A stretch of DNA of 64,000 nt from Bacillus massilioanorexius (GTDB lineage: Bacteria; Bacillota; Bacilli; Bacillales; DSM-1321), in assembly GCF_902374955.1 (NCBI RefSeq), contig NZ_CABKRX010000087.1, forward strand, positions 124,001-188,000, in the 5' to 3' direction. Made by a program: the position numbers and the translations under genes. The notes beneath the pieces are model-generated. The model was not told where the DNA came from. It worked only from the letters and a program-made list of their open reading frames with translations, and did not search any database. Below are positions 46,301 to 53,651 of the stretch, in pieces. Numbering within the stretch: the stretch's first letter is position 1; each line of letters begins with the position of its first letter.

Positions 46301-47052
46301 ACTTCAATTTCATTATCTTCTATTTCAAAATTTCTTAATGAAGTATAGAAGATTCCTTCTGGTGAAATATTCCATTGTGCAAATGCATTTGCAACCGAAT
46401 CTTTGAACTGTCCAAAACTTAGTTCACTTTCATCATGTTTATCAATTTGATTAATAATTAAGTATAATTTCTTTCCAGCCTCATTCATCTTTTTAGCAAA
46501 TAAAAAATTTTCTTGAGATTGTACATGATTATAATCCATTACATACAAAACAATATCTGCTAAGTGTAATGTAGACTCTGTTGATACACGATGAGCGTCG
46601 TCAGTTGAATCAATACCTGGTGTATCTAAAACAGCACAATCCTTTGGTAAAGGAAAATGATCAGAGTAAATATCTATCGCTCTTATTTGCTCTCCTTCTT
46701 TACAATATGCTTTGATATCTTTCATATCATGTGAGCCTTCGAATACTGTATACGTTCCATCAAAGAAATGCACTTTAACTGCTTCTTTTCCTTGTTTAAC
46801 CTTTACAATATTCGCGCTGGTTGGCACTGGACTTGAGGGTAAAATTTGACTACCCATTAGATAATTGATCATGCTCGACTTTCCAGCAGAAAAATGTCCA
46901 CAAAAAGCTAGCTGAACTTCATGTTCTTCAGCTTTTTTTATCAATTGCTTCATCTTATTACTATTTTCTTCATCCTTATTTTGTACGAATGTTTGATACA
47001 ATCCCGCTAACGACATTAACATTCTTGTATGATTCGTTGCTGTTTTAATCAT
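43387..47052 (-). CDS. dynA: bacterial dynamin-like protein DynA (double GTPase)
   Basis: 1221 residues, as B. subtilis DynA/YpbR (1193). Two complete dynamin units: P-loop GHFSAGKSSMIN at about 57 with LDTPGIDSTDD at about 142, and GAFSAGKSSFANAL at about 628 with VDTPGADSINA at about 797. Long coiled coils follow each GTPase, with a hydrophobic paddle region. It tethers and fuses membranes without nucleotide and helps survive membrane stress and phage attack. GGGGAATGG precedes the ATG. Confidence 0.95.
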   Translation of the reverse strand: MIKTATNHTRMLMSLAGLYQTFVQNKDEENSNKMKQLIKKAEEHEVQLAFCGHFSAGKSSMINYLMGSQILPSSPVPTSANIVKVKQGKEAVKVHFFDGTYTVFEGSHDMKDIKAYCKEGEQIRAIDIYSDHFPLPKDCAVLDTPGIDSTDDAHRVSTESTLHLADIVLYVMDYNHVQSQENFLFAKKMNEAGKKLYLIINQIDKHDESELSFGQFKDSVANAFAQWNISPEGIFYTSLRNFEIEDNEIEVVKQFIHEKIAFEREHLQKSIITSAKQLANDHIHFLQEEYAEEIDHAHTTLSQYKDDELSEIMKKLEEYTLSKQQMLSFPETFYLKRTDDLDELLKNAYLLSAESRDLIKSYLESQQEQFKVGLLFSKNKTEAEKAAREQALMSELENRTKTQLEWHIKEFASQSVKQAGVSDSSLEFLAQEMSISFTKDDIKNIISKQSDISGKYVLIFSEKVSDFIKNIAKKQMLEFLQSLKEAIKIDQDERLSNLEKETEEIRQVGEAQSLLQKVAKDREERQMKLEAILSLEKEQDEAKYTTILSQIHQDEKNKQITVEMKKTIELNDSKDFIVNDDQNVTITELEGKDGLEKWSKKLQTSAELLKEVNGFTSVVQELKEKAERMQNQTYTIALFGAFSAGKSSFANALFGEKVLPVSPNPTTAVINKVMAPGASQEHRTAKIQLKTAEMLLEDVKIACKALNFSPDSLEDAYRFGENVQEKATTVVGKEKAHLSFILAFYKGYESLKNQLGQSFIVEYEEFTQFAADESKSCFVDEISLYFDCELTRKGIVLVDTPGADSINARHTNAAFHYIKNSDAILFVTYYNHPFAKADREFLIQLGRVKDSFSMDKMFFICNAIDLAQNEDELLEVTTYIKGQLEGFGIRFPRLFPLSSKEALNEQKEDYLFKHTFLQDSGMKNFQQAFSYFIQHELVDLSCTSAQAAIQRALSLLREIIAAATSSSEEKKERLLQLQKEYKELKDQIGNSAFTVEEQRMNKEADELLHYIHQRVFLRFADFFKESFNPAVIKDDGRDLKGALKKALRELLDAVGFDFEQEMRATSLRLDRFLRSVVLDKKQFFGKLISKTWNSVEIGDYSIGQYEVPEYNKTFQEMDSQDFKKELSLFKNTKSFFEKNDKQKMAEGLQTALKTPAQVYLNAEGATAKQYYGKLLLDELDRMKKHVEKELDDVYESYISVLQENVDVDYYKEKEQSLQQMF

Positions 47053-47127
47053 TGAACCATTCCCCTTGTTTCCCTATTATTTTCTATTATTGTAAAACAT
47101 TTTTGCTTTCTTTCCTACAATAATGCA

Positions 47128-47158
47128 AAAAACCAGGTAAGAATTTACCTGGCCTAGA
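47128..47158 (-). terminator. terminator of the Fur-box micro-gene
   Basis: CCAGGTAA / TTACCTGG with a GAA loop, then TTTTTTG on the minus strand, 27-60 bases after the 32-residue gene. Confidence 0.85.
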
Positions 47159-47184
47159 TTAGTAGTTAATGCTTTGTTTGATTT

Positions 47185-47283
47185 TTATTTTACAACATGT
47201 GTTGATTTAGCAACATTTCTTAAAACATGTACCATTACGAATGAGTATACTGAAACCGTACCAATTACAAAAAGTGAAACCAT
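47185..47283 (-). CDS. 32-residue membrane peptide under Fur control
   Basis: ATG at 47283 with GGAAGGGTG about 6 bases upstream. The peptide begins MVSLFVIGTVSVYSFVMVHV and ends with a basic tail RNVAKSTHVVK: one membrane helix, positive end inside. It has its own promoter region with two Fur boxes and its own terminator, so it is a complete transcription unit of about 230 bases. Not any of FbpA/B/C by sequence as I know them. The plus-strand frame over this region lacks a ribosome site. Role in iron homeostasis is inferred from the Fur boxes. Confidence 0.72.
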   Translation of the reverse strand: MVSLFVIGTVSVYSFVMVHVLRNVAKSTHVVK

Positions 47284-47310
47284 TGCAATCACCCTTCCAT
47301 ACGTCTCCGT

Positions 47311-47361
47311 TGAGAACGATTATCGTTATCTTTATACTATCAAAAACGAGAATCATTATCA
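47311..47361 (-). promoter_or_regulatory. two Fur boxes before the micro-gene
   Basis: On the minus strand TGATAATGATTCTCG (47347-47361) matches TGATAATNATTATCA at 13 of 15, and CGATAATCGTTCTCA (47311-47325) at about 12 of 15, extended as GATAACGATAATCGTTCTCA. They flank a TATAAAGAT-like -10 region. Strong evidence for iron repression of the leftward gene. Confidence 0.75.
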
Positions 47362-47537
47362 ATGACAATTTTGAAAATATTTTTTAAACAATTCGAAACA
47401 AATCATGACAGATTTGTTTATAAAGACTTACAATTTTAAAAAAATTGTGTTTTAATGTAATTTGTTTTATTTTTATCTAGTAGTTTAGTCTTATATTTTG
47501 CTATTATATGAATAAGAATACATTCGGAGGCATAATT

Positions 47538-47987
47538 ATGGCGATTAATACTTATTCCGCTACTTTATTAAAAGGAACTATAGAGTCAGTTAAATCCATT
47601 ATTCCGGATTCACTTGATATTATGAAACCATCTATTATTCAACAATCTTTGCTACTTGTAAAACTTGGTGTTTTAATTGAGTTATCAGGTACGATAAATG
47701 GTCGCATCATTATTGATGGTAATGAAAGTACCTTTAGCAATATTGGAGAAGTCATGTATGGAATGAGCCTACAAGGAGAACTGTTAGAGTCCTTTACTGG
47801 TGAGCTTGGTAATATGATTGCAGGTAATTTAGCAACCATAGCCGCAATTGAAGGGATTCAAATGGATATAACACCTCCAGCTTTACTCAATAATTACTCA
47901 CACAAATTTCACTTTAACTCAGCTTTGTCAGTTCCTCTGTATTTTGCGACCGTTGGAAGCTTTACGATTATTTTAATGTTAGAATAA
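47538..47987 (+). CDS. CheX/CheC-like chemotaxis phosphatase
   Basis: 150 residues from the ATG at 47538 (CGGAGG upstream). A single CheX/CheC domain with GELGNMIAGNLATIA at about 92, where the Glu and Asn of the E-x3-N phosphatase motif are seen. It would dephosphorylate CheY-P or a related receiver. Single motif copy and short length favour CheX over CheC. A frameshifted chemoreceptor is elsewhere in the window; no che operon is nearby. Confidence 0.85.
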   Translation: MAINTYSATLLKGTIESVKSIIPDSLDIMKPSIIQQSLLLVKLGVLIELSGTINGRIIIDGNESTFSNIGEVMYGMSLQGELLESFTGELGNMIAGNLATIAAIEGIQMDITPPALLNNYSHKFHFNSALSVPLYFATVGSFTIILMLE

Positions 47988-48054
47988 CTTTCAATCGTTC
48001 TGTATAGACATCTTTTTCTAAGTTAAATCTCGTGCATTGGCAATTGACATCAAA

Positions 48055-48086
48055 AAAAGTGAAACGTAAGATCCGTTTCACTTATC
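48055..48086. terminator. bidirectional terminator
   Basis: AAGTGAAAC / GTTTCACTT hairpin between convergent genes. Confidence 0.75.
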
Positions 48087-48115
48087 GTATGCTATTTAAG
48101 AACCATGACATGATT

Positions 48116-48661
48116 CTACTGCAATTCCTTAATTAAGCCATATCCATTAGCTAGCTTAATAACCACCTTTACATCCCCTGTTTGCGATTGCTTTTCAATC
48201 TTTTCACCCGTATTTTCTTCAATATAATAACGATCTATTCCATAATCTATGTGATAATAGGGGAGTTCAGTACTATAATGATAAGCTGGTATCTTTCCTT
48301 TAATATACAATCCCTTTTCTGGTTTTTTTAATAATACTTGATCAACCTCATAAACATCTTCTTTTTTCGTTAATAATGTATAAACTTTTATCTGCTTGGT
48401 TGGTCCCCAAAAATGGTCATCTTGATTTTTCCTCAACTCATGTACTACTTCACTGCTGACTTTTTCAGCAGAAACTTCGCTAATTTCCAAATTTAAAGTA
48501 ACATAATCTCCATAAAAAAGATCAGTAGGATCAAGCGGTAATGTCTTTAAAACAATTGTTTCACCGTACAATGAGGAAAAAATAGGTTTAACGATCATTC
48601 CTAATAGAATGAGAAGAGGAACGAATAAAGTAATCAAAAATTTAAAAAGGCTTGATTTCAT
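48116..48661 (-). CDS. GDYXXLXY domain protein
   Basis: 181 residues from the ATG at 48661 (AGGAGAGG upstream), overlapping the DUF2157 gene end by 20 bases. N-terminal membrane anchor, then FYGDYVTLNLEIS at about 49, the motif that names the family, and an extracytoplasmic beta-rich domain ending in VVIKLANGYGLIKEL. Regularly paired with DUF2157 proteins, as here. Function unknown. Confidence 0.88.
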   Translation of the reverse strand: MKSSLFKFLITLFVPLLILLGMIVKPIFSSLYGETIVLKTLPLDPTDLFYGDYVTLNLEISEVSAEKVSSEVVHELRKNQDDHFWGPTKQIKVYTLLTKKEDVYEVDQVLLKKPEKGLYIKGKIPAYHYSTELPYYHIDYGIDRYYIEENTGEKIEKQSQTGDVKVVIKLANGYGLIKELQ

Positions 48662-49730
48662 GGTTATGTCCCTCTCCTCTCCTACTTCTTTCAAACCAAA
48701 ATCCGAATAATAGCAATATAATTCCACCTACTATGAAAAAAAGACTCTTCGGTAAGAAATCATATGAAAAATCAATATAAAATCTAAATATTAACGAGCA
48801 TAAAAGTAAGATAGATATTATATTTCCTTGCCTTACTAGCCAAATAATAAACAGTCCATACAATATAGCAAATGTAATAGCTATTACTTCTGCAGTATCA
48901 TGTAAGAACACTAAATTCCAAACACCTGCAAACGTAAGAGATATTCCATAAACACCGTGCAGAAGGTGGCCAAACACTTTAAAACTACGTATATAGGCTC
49001 CCGTTCCTGCTAAACTCATGACTAAACCACTTACAAATAAAAGAAGTATGATAAATAGTTGGTTCACGTTAAAAAACCATAACTGTGAATGTATGAAATG
49101 AACAAGTAAAGCTGAATTGAGCAAGAAAATAGCAGAAGATTTAGATAATAATTTATGATTTATTACATAAACAAAAGGAATCGTCAATAATAACAAGTAA
49201 GGATACTGCCCTTGAATATAAATTTCAGTGCTATATAAAAATAACAATAAAATCGAAAACACTATAATGGCTTTATCTTTAATAAAGCATCCTAATGGGA
49301 GAATTCCAATTGCCCACAACAAAAATCCAGTATATATTTCTCCACCAAGATGAAAAGTTTGACCAATAAGAAATATACCAGATCCGTATAAAAAGCCTCC
49401 TATATAGTATAAACTTCTTGACGTTTTAGGGAGGGCTTTCTCTGTTTTCCATGCAGTAAAATAAAAAACAATAATTCCAACAAATATCATTACAAACTTT
49501 GTCATATTTGAAAGTACTGACCAATTAGAAGCAATAAAGCTCAACAAACCTACACCTACTAATATAGCACCGACCCATAATAATGTATGAACTGTACTAT
49601 TATCATTTCTCGATTCGATTACATAATAATCTTCAAGTGGTCCAACTTCTATTTTGGCATTATTGTTTTTTAAATAATCTAATTCATTTTCTAAAAATTT
49701 CTTTTGAGTATTTGTTATCCTTTTCTTCAA
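48642..49730 (-). CDS. DUF2157 multi-pass membrane protein
   Basis: About 362 residues. Start is most likely the TTG at 49730, 8 bases after AGGAGG; the ATG-like GTG further up has no site. A soluble N-terminal 55 residues (coiled, HTH-like) is followed by about eleven helices beginning LLWVGAILVGVGLLSFIASNW, the DUF2157 signature. Partner of the GDYXXLXY protein in an operon; function unknown. Confidence 0.86.
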   Translation of the reverse strand: MKKRITNTQKKFLENELDYLKNNNAKIEVGPLEDYYVIESRNDNSTVHTLLWVGAILVGVGLLSFIASNWSVLSNMTKFVMIFVGIIVFYFTAWKTEKALPKTSRSLYYIGGFLYGSGIFLIGQTFHLGGEIYTGFLLWAIGILPLGCFIKDKAIIVFSILLLFLYSTEIYIQGQYPYLLLLTIPFVYVINHKLLSKSSAIFLLNSALLVHFIHSQLWFFNVNQLFIILLLFVSGLVMSLAGTGAYIRSFKVFGHLLHGVYGISLTFAGVWNLVFLHDTAEVIAITFAILYGLFIIWLVRQGNIISILLLCSLIFRFYIDFSYDFLPKSLFFIVGGIILLLFGFWFERSRRGEGHNHEIKPF

Positions 49731-49833
49731 ATAACCGTTCCTCCTATTCAATACAGATTTTACCACCTATATTTAGAATAGCATACTCAGACCAGATAAT
49801 CAGTTGCTTTTAGTCTACTCTTAGATTGTACGT

Positions 49834-49962
49834 TTAATCTTTTTTATACTGTGAAGAAGCTTGTACGGAAATAACAATAGCTTGAAATTCATTATTTCCA
49901 CAGGCTTCACATATTACTTCATCAGTTATTCTTTTACAATGTTTACAATATTTTTTTTCCAT
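49834..49962 (-). CDS. 42-residue zinc-ribbon protein
   Basis: ATG at 49962, AAAGGAC upstream. MEKKYCKHCKRITDEVICEA then CGNNEF: two CxxC pairs (Cys6/9 and Cys18/21) as in rubredoxin-like zinc ribbons, followed by a short Ser-rich tail. Lies 100 bases before the DUF2157 gene on the same strand. Too short for usual gene calls, but motif, start and stop are clean. Confidence 0.72.
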   Translation of the reverse strand: MEKKYCKHCKRITDEVICEACGNNEFQAIVISVQASSQYKKD

Positions 49963-50306
49963 ATTTAATCAGTCCTTTTCTATAACTTGATATAGTGTAT
50001 TCTTACAGTTATGCAATGGTTATATTATTTAGACATATAATTTTTAGTTTTTTAGGATTAACACCATTACAAAAGTAAAATATATGTTTTTCTTAGAGTA
50101 ATAAACAATTTCATAATACTGATGTTTTCTTTTTTAATTTTTTGTGAATAAAACCACAATGTATAGTAAGGTAGAACTTGTAATAATTCATTTAAAACCA
50201 TAAAAAAAGAGCATCATCTGACTTAGATAATGCTCTTTTTAAACAATATAGGTAGGTCAAGTTCTCACATAATTCTTTCTTCTATAACAACCACATCTTA
50301 TTAAAT
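49963..50306. other. intergenic
   Basis: 344 bases without a gene. Contains the pbuX terminator at 50202-50240 and the AT-rich upstream region of the zinc-ribbon gene. Confidence 0.6.
50202..50240 (-). terminator. pbuX terminator
   Basis: AAAGAGCATTATCTAAGTCA on the minus strand pairs with its 3' half ...GATGATGCTCTTT and is followed by a T-run. Confidence 0.8.
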
Positions 50307-51614
50307 TTAAGAGGCTTGTTTCTCTTGTATATTTATGACTGTACGTTTTTTACTAGGTACAACATTAAAAACAATATTTAATATGATAGCCGTCAAACTT
50401 CCCATTACGATTCCGCTATTTGTTATAATACTGATACTTTCAGGTAGTACCGCAAATAAATTAGGAACCACTGTAACACCTAATCCGATACCTACTGAAC
50501 ACGCAATAATAAATAAGTTTTCTTGTGAAGAAAAATCTACTCTACTTAACATTTTAATACCAGAGGCTATAACCATTCCGAACATGGCAACCATTGCTCC
50601 ACCTAATACGGCTGAAGGTATTACAGTAGTTAATGCTCCTATTTTTGGTACTAAGCCGAATACTACAAGAAACCCAACAGCTGTATATAAAACATTTTTT
50701 GATCTAACTCCTGAAATTTGAATCAAACCAACGTTTTGTGAAAATGTTGTATACGGAAATGAGTTAAAAATCCCACCAAGTACTACAGCTAATCCTTCGG
50801 CACGATAACCTCTTTCTAGATCGGTTTCTTTAATTTTTTTCTCGCAAATATCACCTAAAGCAAAGTACACACCTGTTGATTCCACTAAGCTAACGATGGC
50901 AACTAATGTCATTGTTAAAATGGGTGTTAAATCAAATGTTGGCATTCCAAAATAAAAAGGCTTAGGAATATGAAACCATGAAGCATTTGCAATTTCTGTT
51001 GTATCAACCATTCCCATAAAAAAGGCAATAACTGTTCCTGCGACTAGACCAATTAACACAGAAATTGCTCGAAGAAAGCCATTACTAAATTTATATAATA
51101 GAATAATAAGTAAAAGTGTTCCAAAGCCTAAAGATAAATTGGTGATTGAACCGAAATCAGCTGAACCTTGTCCTCCAGCTAAATTATTGATGGCAACTGG
51201 AATAAGAGTAATACCAATAATAGTAACTACACATCCTGTTACAACAGGTGGAAAGAACTTAACGAGCTTACCAAAAAATTTACTAATAATAACAACAACA
51301 ATACCTGAAACAATAATCGCTCCGTACACACTGCTAATTCCATAGCTTCCACCGATTGCTATAATTGGTGCAACCGCAGTAAATGTACAACCAAGCATAA
51401 TTGGTAAACCAATACCAAAAAATCTATTTTGATATACTTGTAAAAGAGTAGCAATACCAGACATCATAATATCTATCGATACTAGATACGTTAACTGCTC
51501 GGGAGTTAACTTTAATGCCTGTCCAACAATTAAAGGAACAAGAACGGCCCCTGCGTACATTGCAAGAACATGTTGAAATCCTAAAGATGCTGTTTTCATC
51601 GTACTATTATTCAT
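50307..51614 (-). CDS. pbuX: xanthine permease
   Basis: 435 residues, NCS2 (nucleobase-ascorbate) family with about 12-14 helices. QHVLAMYAGAVLVPLIVG at about 14, the VGLIQISGVRSKNV-type NCS2 signature preceded by FSQNVG at about 290, and GAMVAMFGMVIASGIKML near 340. Overlaps xpt by four bases; both answer the guanine riboswitch. Confidence 0.94.
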   Translation of the reverse strand: MNNSTMKTASLGFQHVLAMYAGAVLVPLIVGQALKLTPEQLTYLVSIDIMMSGIATLLQVYQNRFFGIGLPIMLGCTFTAVAPIIAIGGSYGISSVYGAIIVSGIVVVIISKFFGKLVKFFPPVVTGCVVTIIGITLIPVAINNLAGGQGSADFGSITNLSLGFGTLLLIILLYKFSNGFLRAISVLIGLVAGTVIAFFMGMVDTTEIANASWFHIPKPFYFGMPTFDLTPILTMTLVAIVSLVESTGVYFALGDICEKKIKETDLERGYRAEGLAVVLGGIFNSFPYTTFSQNVGLIQISGVRSKNVLYTAVGFLVVFGLVPKIGALTTVIPSAVLGGAMVAMFGMVIASGIKMLSRVDFSSQENLFIIACSVGIGLGVTVVPNLFAVLPESISIITNSGIVMGSLTAIILNIVFNVVPSKKRTVINIQEKQAS

Positions 51615-52207
51615 TCTGTTTTTCCTCCATTTGTCTCTTCTACGAAGTGAACTTTTCCATTTGTTAATGAAGCAATTCTTGCTAATGATTTTAATTGTAC
51701 ACCTGTTCCTTCAACTAACTTATGTCCGTCTTGGAAGGATTTCTCAATAACAATTCCTACACCAACTGGTTTAGCTCCTGCTTGTTTGACAATATCTATT
51801 AAACCTAAAGCAGCTTGTCCATTGGCTAAAAAGTCATCAATAATAAGTACATGATCCCCTTCTTGAATAAAATGACTAGAAATAGTAACATCATTCATTA
51901 CTTGTTTTGTAAAAGAATAGACCTTTGTAGTAATTAAGCCTTCTTTTAATGTTAATGATTTTTGCTTTCGTGCTGAAACCATTGGAACACCCAATTCTAA
52001 AGCCGTCATAATAGCAGGGGCAATACCTGATGATTCAATTGTTAAAACTTTTGTAACTCCTTGCTTTTTAAACCTTGCAGCAAATTCCTCTCCCATTTGT
52101 TTCATTAATTTAGGATCCATTTGATGATTGATAAAAGAATCCACCTTTAATACAGAATCAGATAATACGATTCCTTCTTGTAAAATTCTTTGCTTCAAAG
52201 CTTCCAT
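51611..52207 (-). CDS. xpt: xanthine phosphoribosyltransferase
   Basis: 198 residues from the ATG at 52207 (GGGGG 7 bases upstream). LSDSVLKVDSFINHQMDP at about 14 and the PRPP loop VLIIDDFLANGQAA at about 122 are typical Xpt sequence. Converts xanthine and PRPP to XMP. First gene of xpt-pbuX. Confidence 0.96.
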   Translation of the reverse strand: MEALKQRILQEGIVLSDSVLKVDSFINHQMDPKLMKQMGEEFAARFKKQGVTKVLTIESSGIAPAIMTALELGVPMVSARKQKSLTLKEGLITTKVYSFTKQVMNDVTISSHFIQEGDHVLIIDDFLANGQAALGLIDIVKQAGAKPVGVGIVIEKSFQDGHKLVEGTGVQLKSLARIASLTNGKVHFVEETNGGKTE

Positions 52208-52265
52208 TGTAAAACCCCCGTAAGTATACATAGTATGCATTTTTAGAATGATATTTTTCTTAAGT

Positions 52266-52332
52266 AACAAAAAAACTCAAGCTGTATTGCTTTTACCCCA
52301 AAAAGAGTGCAGCAACTAGCCTGAGTTTTAGT
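52266..52332 (-). terminator. riboswitch-controlled terminator of xpt-pbuX
   Basis: On the minus strand GACTAAAACTCAGGCT pairs with AGCTTGAGTTTTTTT; the aptamer's 3' strand is just upstream, so ligand binding would favour the terminator. Confidence 0.8.
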
Positions 52333-52350
52333 CTCAAGAAAAATATTGCT

Positions 52351-52423
52351 CACTCATAGTCAAGTCATTTACGGTAACTTGGTAGAAACTTGCGAGCCAT
52401 ATTCTCGCTATTATATGAGAGAA
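52351..52423 (-). promoter_or_regulatory. guanine (purine) riboswitch aptamer
   Basis: On the minus strand: CTCATATAATAGCGAGAATA, then TATGGCTCGCAAGTTTCTACC, then ACCGTAAATGACTTGACTATGAG (read in overlapping pieces). All conserved J and L positions of the purine aptamer are present and the specificity base in TTGACTATGAG is C, so guanine/hypoxanthine. A TATAAT -10 lies just upstream (about 52447-52452). Confidence 0.95.
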
Positions 52424-52629
52424 AATATTTATGATTAATATTTTTGTATTATAGCAATGAAAAAACAATATGAAAAGAAATTTTTACTATCCAAAAGTTG
52501 TTTTTGTTTTCAGAATTTTACAATATTGATAACAAGCTATTTCTATTTATCCAATTATATAAAAGTCCGGTTTCTAAAAGATTGTTGTTTTTTTATCCAT
52601 TAGGTGAATAAACCAGTAGATAAAAGGTC

Positions 52630-52765
52630 CGTTGAATAGAGTGTAAGGTGCGAGACAATCCCGTGGAGGCGCAGGACAGGTGAAGCCTATAGTCACTATC
52701 TGGAAAGAAGACTCTCCACCTGTCCCACGTAAAGCTACTATCCTGTAACATAATCGACTCTAAAC
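52630..52765. repeat. degenerate Bacillus-type intergenic palindromic element D
   Basis: GGACAGGTG (52674) and CACCTGTCC (52717) are perfect inverted arms inside a GC-rich patch. The outer parts (AGTGTAAGGTGCGAGACAAT... and ...ACGTAAAGCTACTATCCTG) are only loosely related. Fills the 52423-53000 gap, which has no gene. Confidence 0.55.
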
Positions 52766-53000
52766 TACACAATTCCTAATGACTGTTTAATTTATCATAT
52801 TTTCACATTTATTTCACATTTTTTCCAATTAATAAACAACGTTTAATATTGGATTTCCAACTTTTCACTATTACCATAGTTTAAACATTACGATTGAACA
52901 ATTTGTGAAGTCATAAAAACCATCTAGAAATCTTTTTATTGTTTTGTATGATGAAATTGTACTCATAGTAATTTCTATATTATTGAAAGGAGTGAAAAAT

Positions 53001-53153
53001 ATGGCAGAAGCGCAATTGAAGAAAAAGCCAGATCCTAATAAAGATGATGATCACGGTTCTTTAAAAGGAACACTCGCTTCCGTATTTATAGTTGGTTTAA
53101 TTATCGTTATTACTTGGGTTAGTGTTTATTTCTTATTTACTGATCGCTTATAG
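53001..53153 (+). CDS. cbaD: cytochrome c oxidase subunit IIa (ba3 type)
   Basis: 50 residues: charged N-terminus and one helix (LASVFIVGLIIVITWVSVYF). Start ATG with GAAAGGAG upstream. Size, single helix and position before subunit II identify the small subunit of ba3-type oxidases. Confidence 0.85.
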   Translation: MAEAQLKKKPDPNKDDDHGSLKGTLASVFIVGLIIVITWVSVYFLFTDRL

Positions 53154-53174
53154 AACAATGAGGAGGAAATTGCC

Positions 53175-53651
53175 ATGCATATGCATAAATATGAGAAAAT
53201 ATGGCTAATTTTCGGGGTCGGTGCTCTGTTAGTCTTCCTAACAGTATTAGGGGTTAGTGCATTTTACATGGGTAACCAGCCACCTAGCTGTCTAGCTACC
53301 GTTGATCCTGAAAAGGTTGATACAACTAAACCTTTTAACAAACCTGGGCTAAACAAAGTTGAAGGCGAAGATTGGGATTATGAATTAGTATTTGTAGCAT
53401 CCGCTTTTTCATATAACCCTGCAAAAGTAGAAGTACCAAAGGGTTCGAAAGTTAAAGTAATTGCAACAACAAAGGATGTTATTCACGGTTTTGAAGTAGC
53501 AGGAACAAATATTAACATGATGCTTGAACCAGGTTTTATTAGTGAATACGTTACAACCTTTAATAAAACCGGTGAGTTTTTAGTTCTTTGTAACGAATAC
53601 TGTGGTGTAGGGCATCACATGATGAACTCAAGAATTGAGGTGGTTGAATAA
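53175..53651 (+). CDS. cbaB: cytochrome c oxidase subunit II (ba3 type)
   Basis: 158 residues: one N-terminal membrane helix, then a cupredoxin domain with the CuA ligands in VIHGFEV (His, about 104) and LCNEYCGVGHHMM (Cys, Cys, His, Met, about 138). Receives electrons from cytochrome c. GAGGAGG precedes the ATG. The last A of its stop is the first base of the cbaA ATG. Confidence 0.93.
   Translation: MHMHKYEKIWLIFGVGALLVFLTVLGVSAFYMGNQPPSCLATVDPEKVDTTKPFNKPGLNKVEGEDWDYELVFVASAFSYNPAKVEVPKGSKVKVIATTKDVIHGFEVAGTNINMMLEPGFISEYVTTFNKTGEFLVLCNEYCGVGHHMMNSRIEVVE

Noticed and set aside
43387..47052. Two fused separate GTPase genes joined by assembly
   Set aside because: Two-headed architecture and total length match B. 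subtilis DynA, so the fusion is normal.
47174..47365. 63-residue plus-strand frame
   Set aside because: No ribosome site, it runs through the Fur boxes, and the minus-strand 32-residue gene with promoter and terminator explains the region better.
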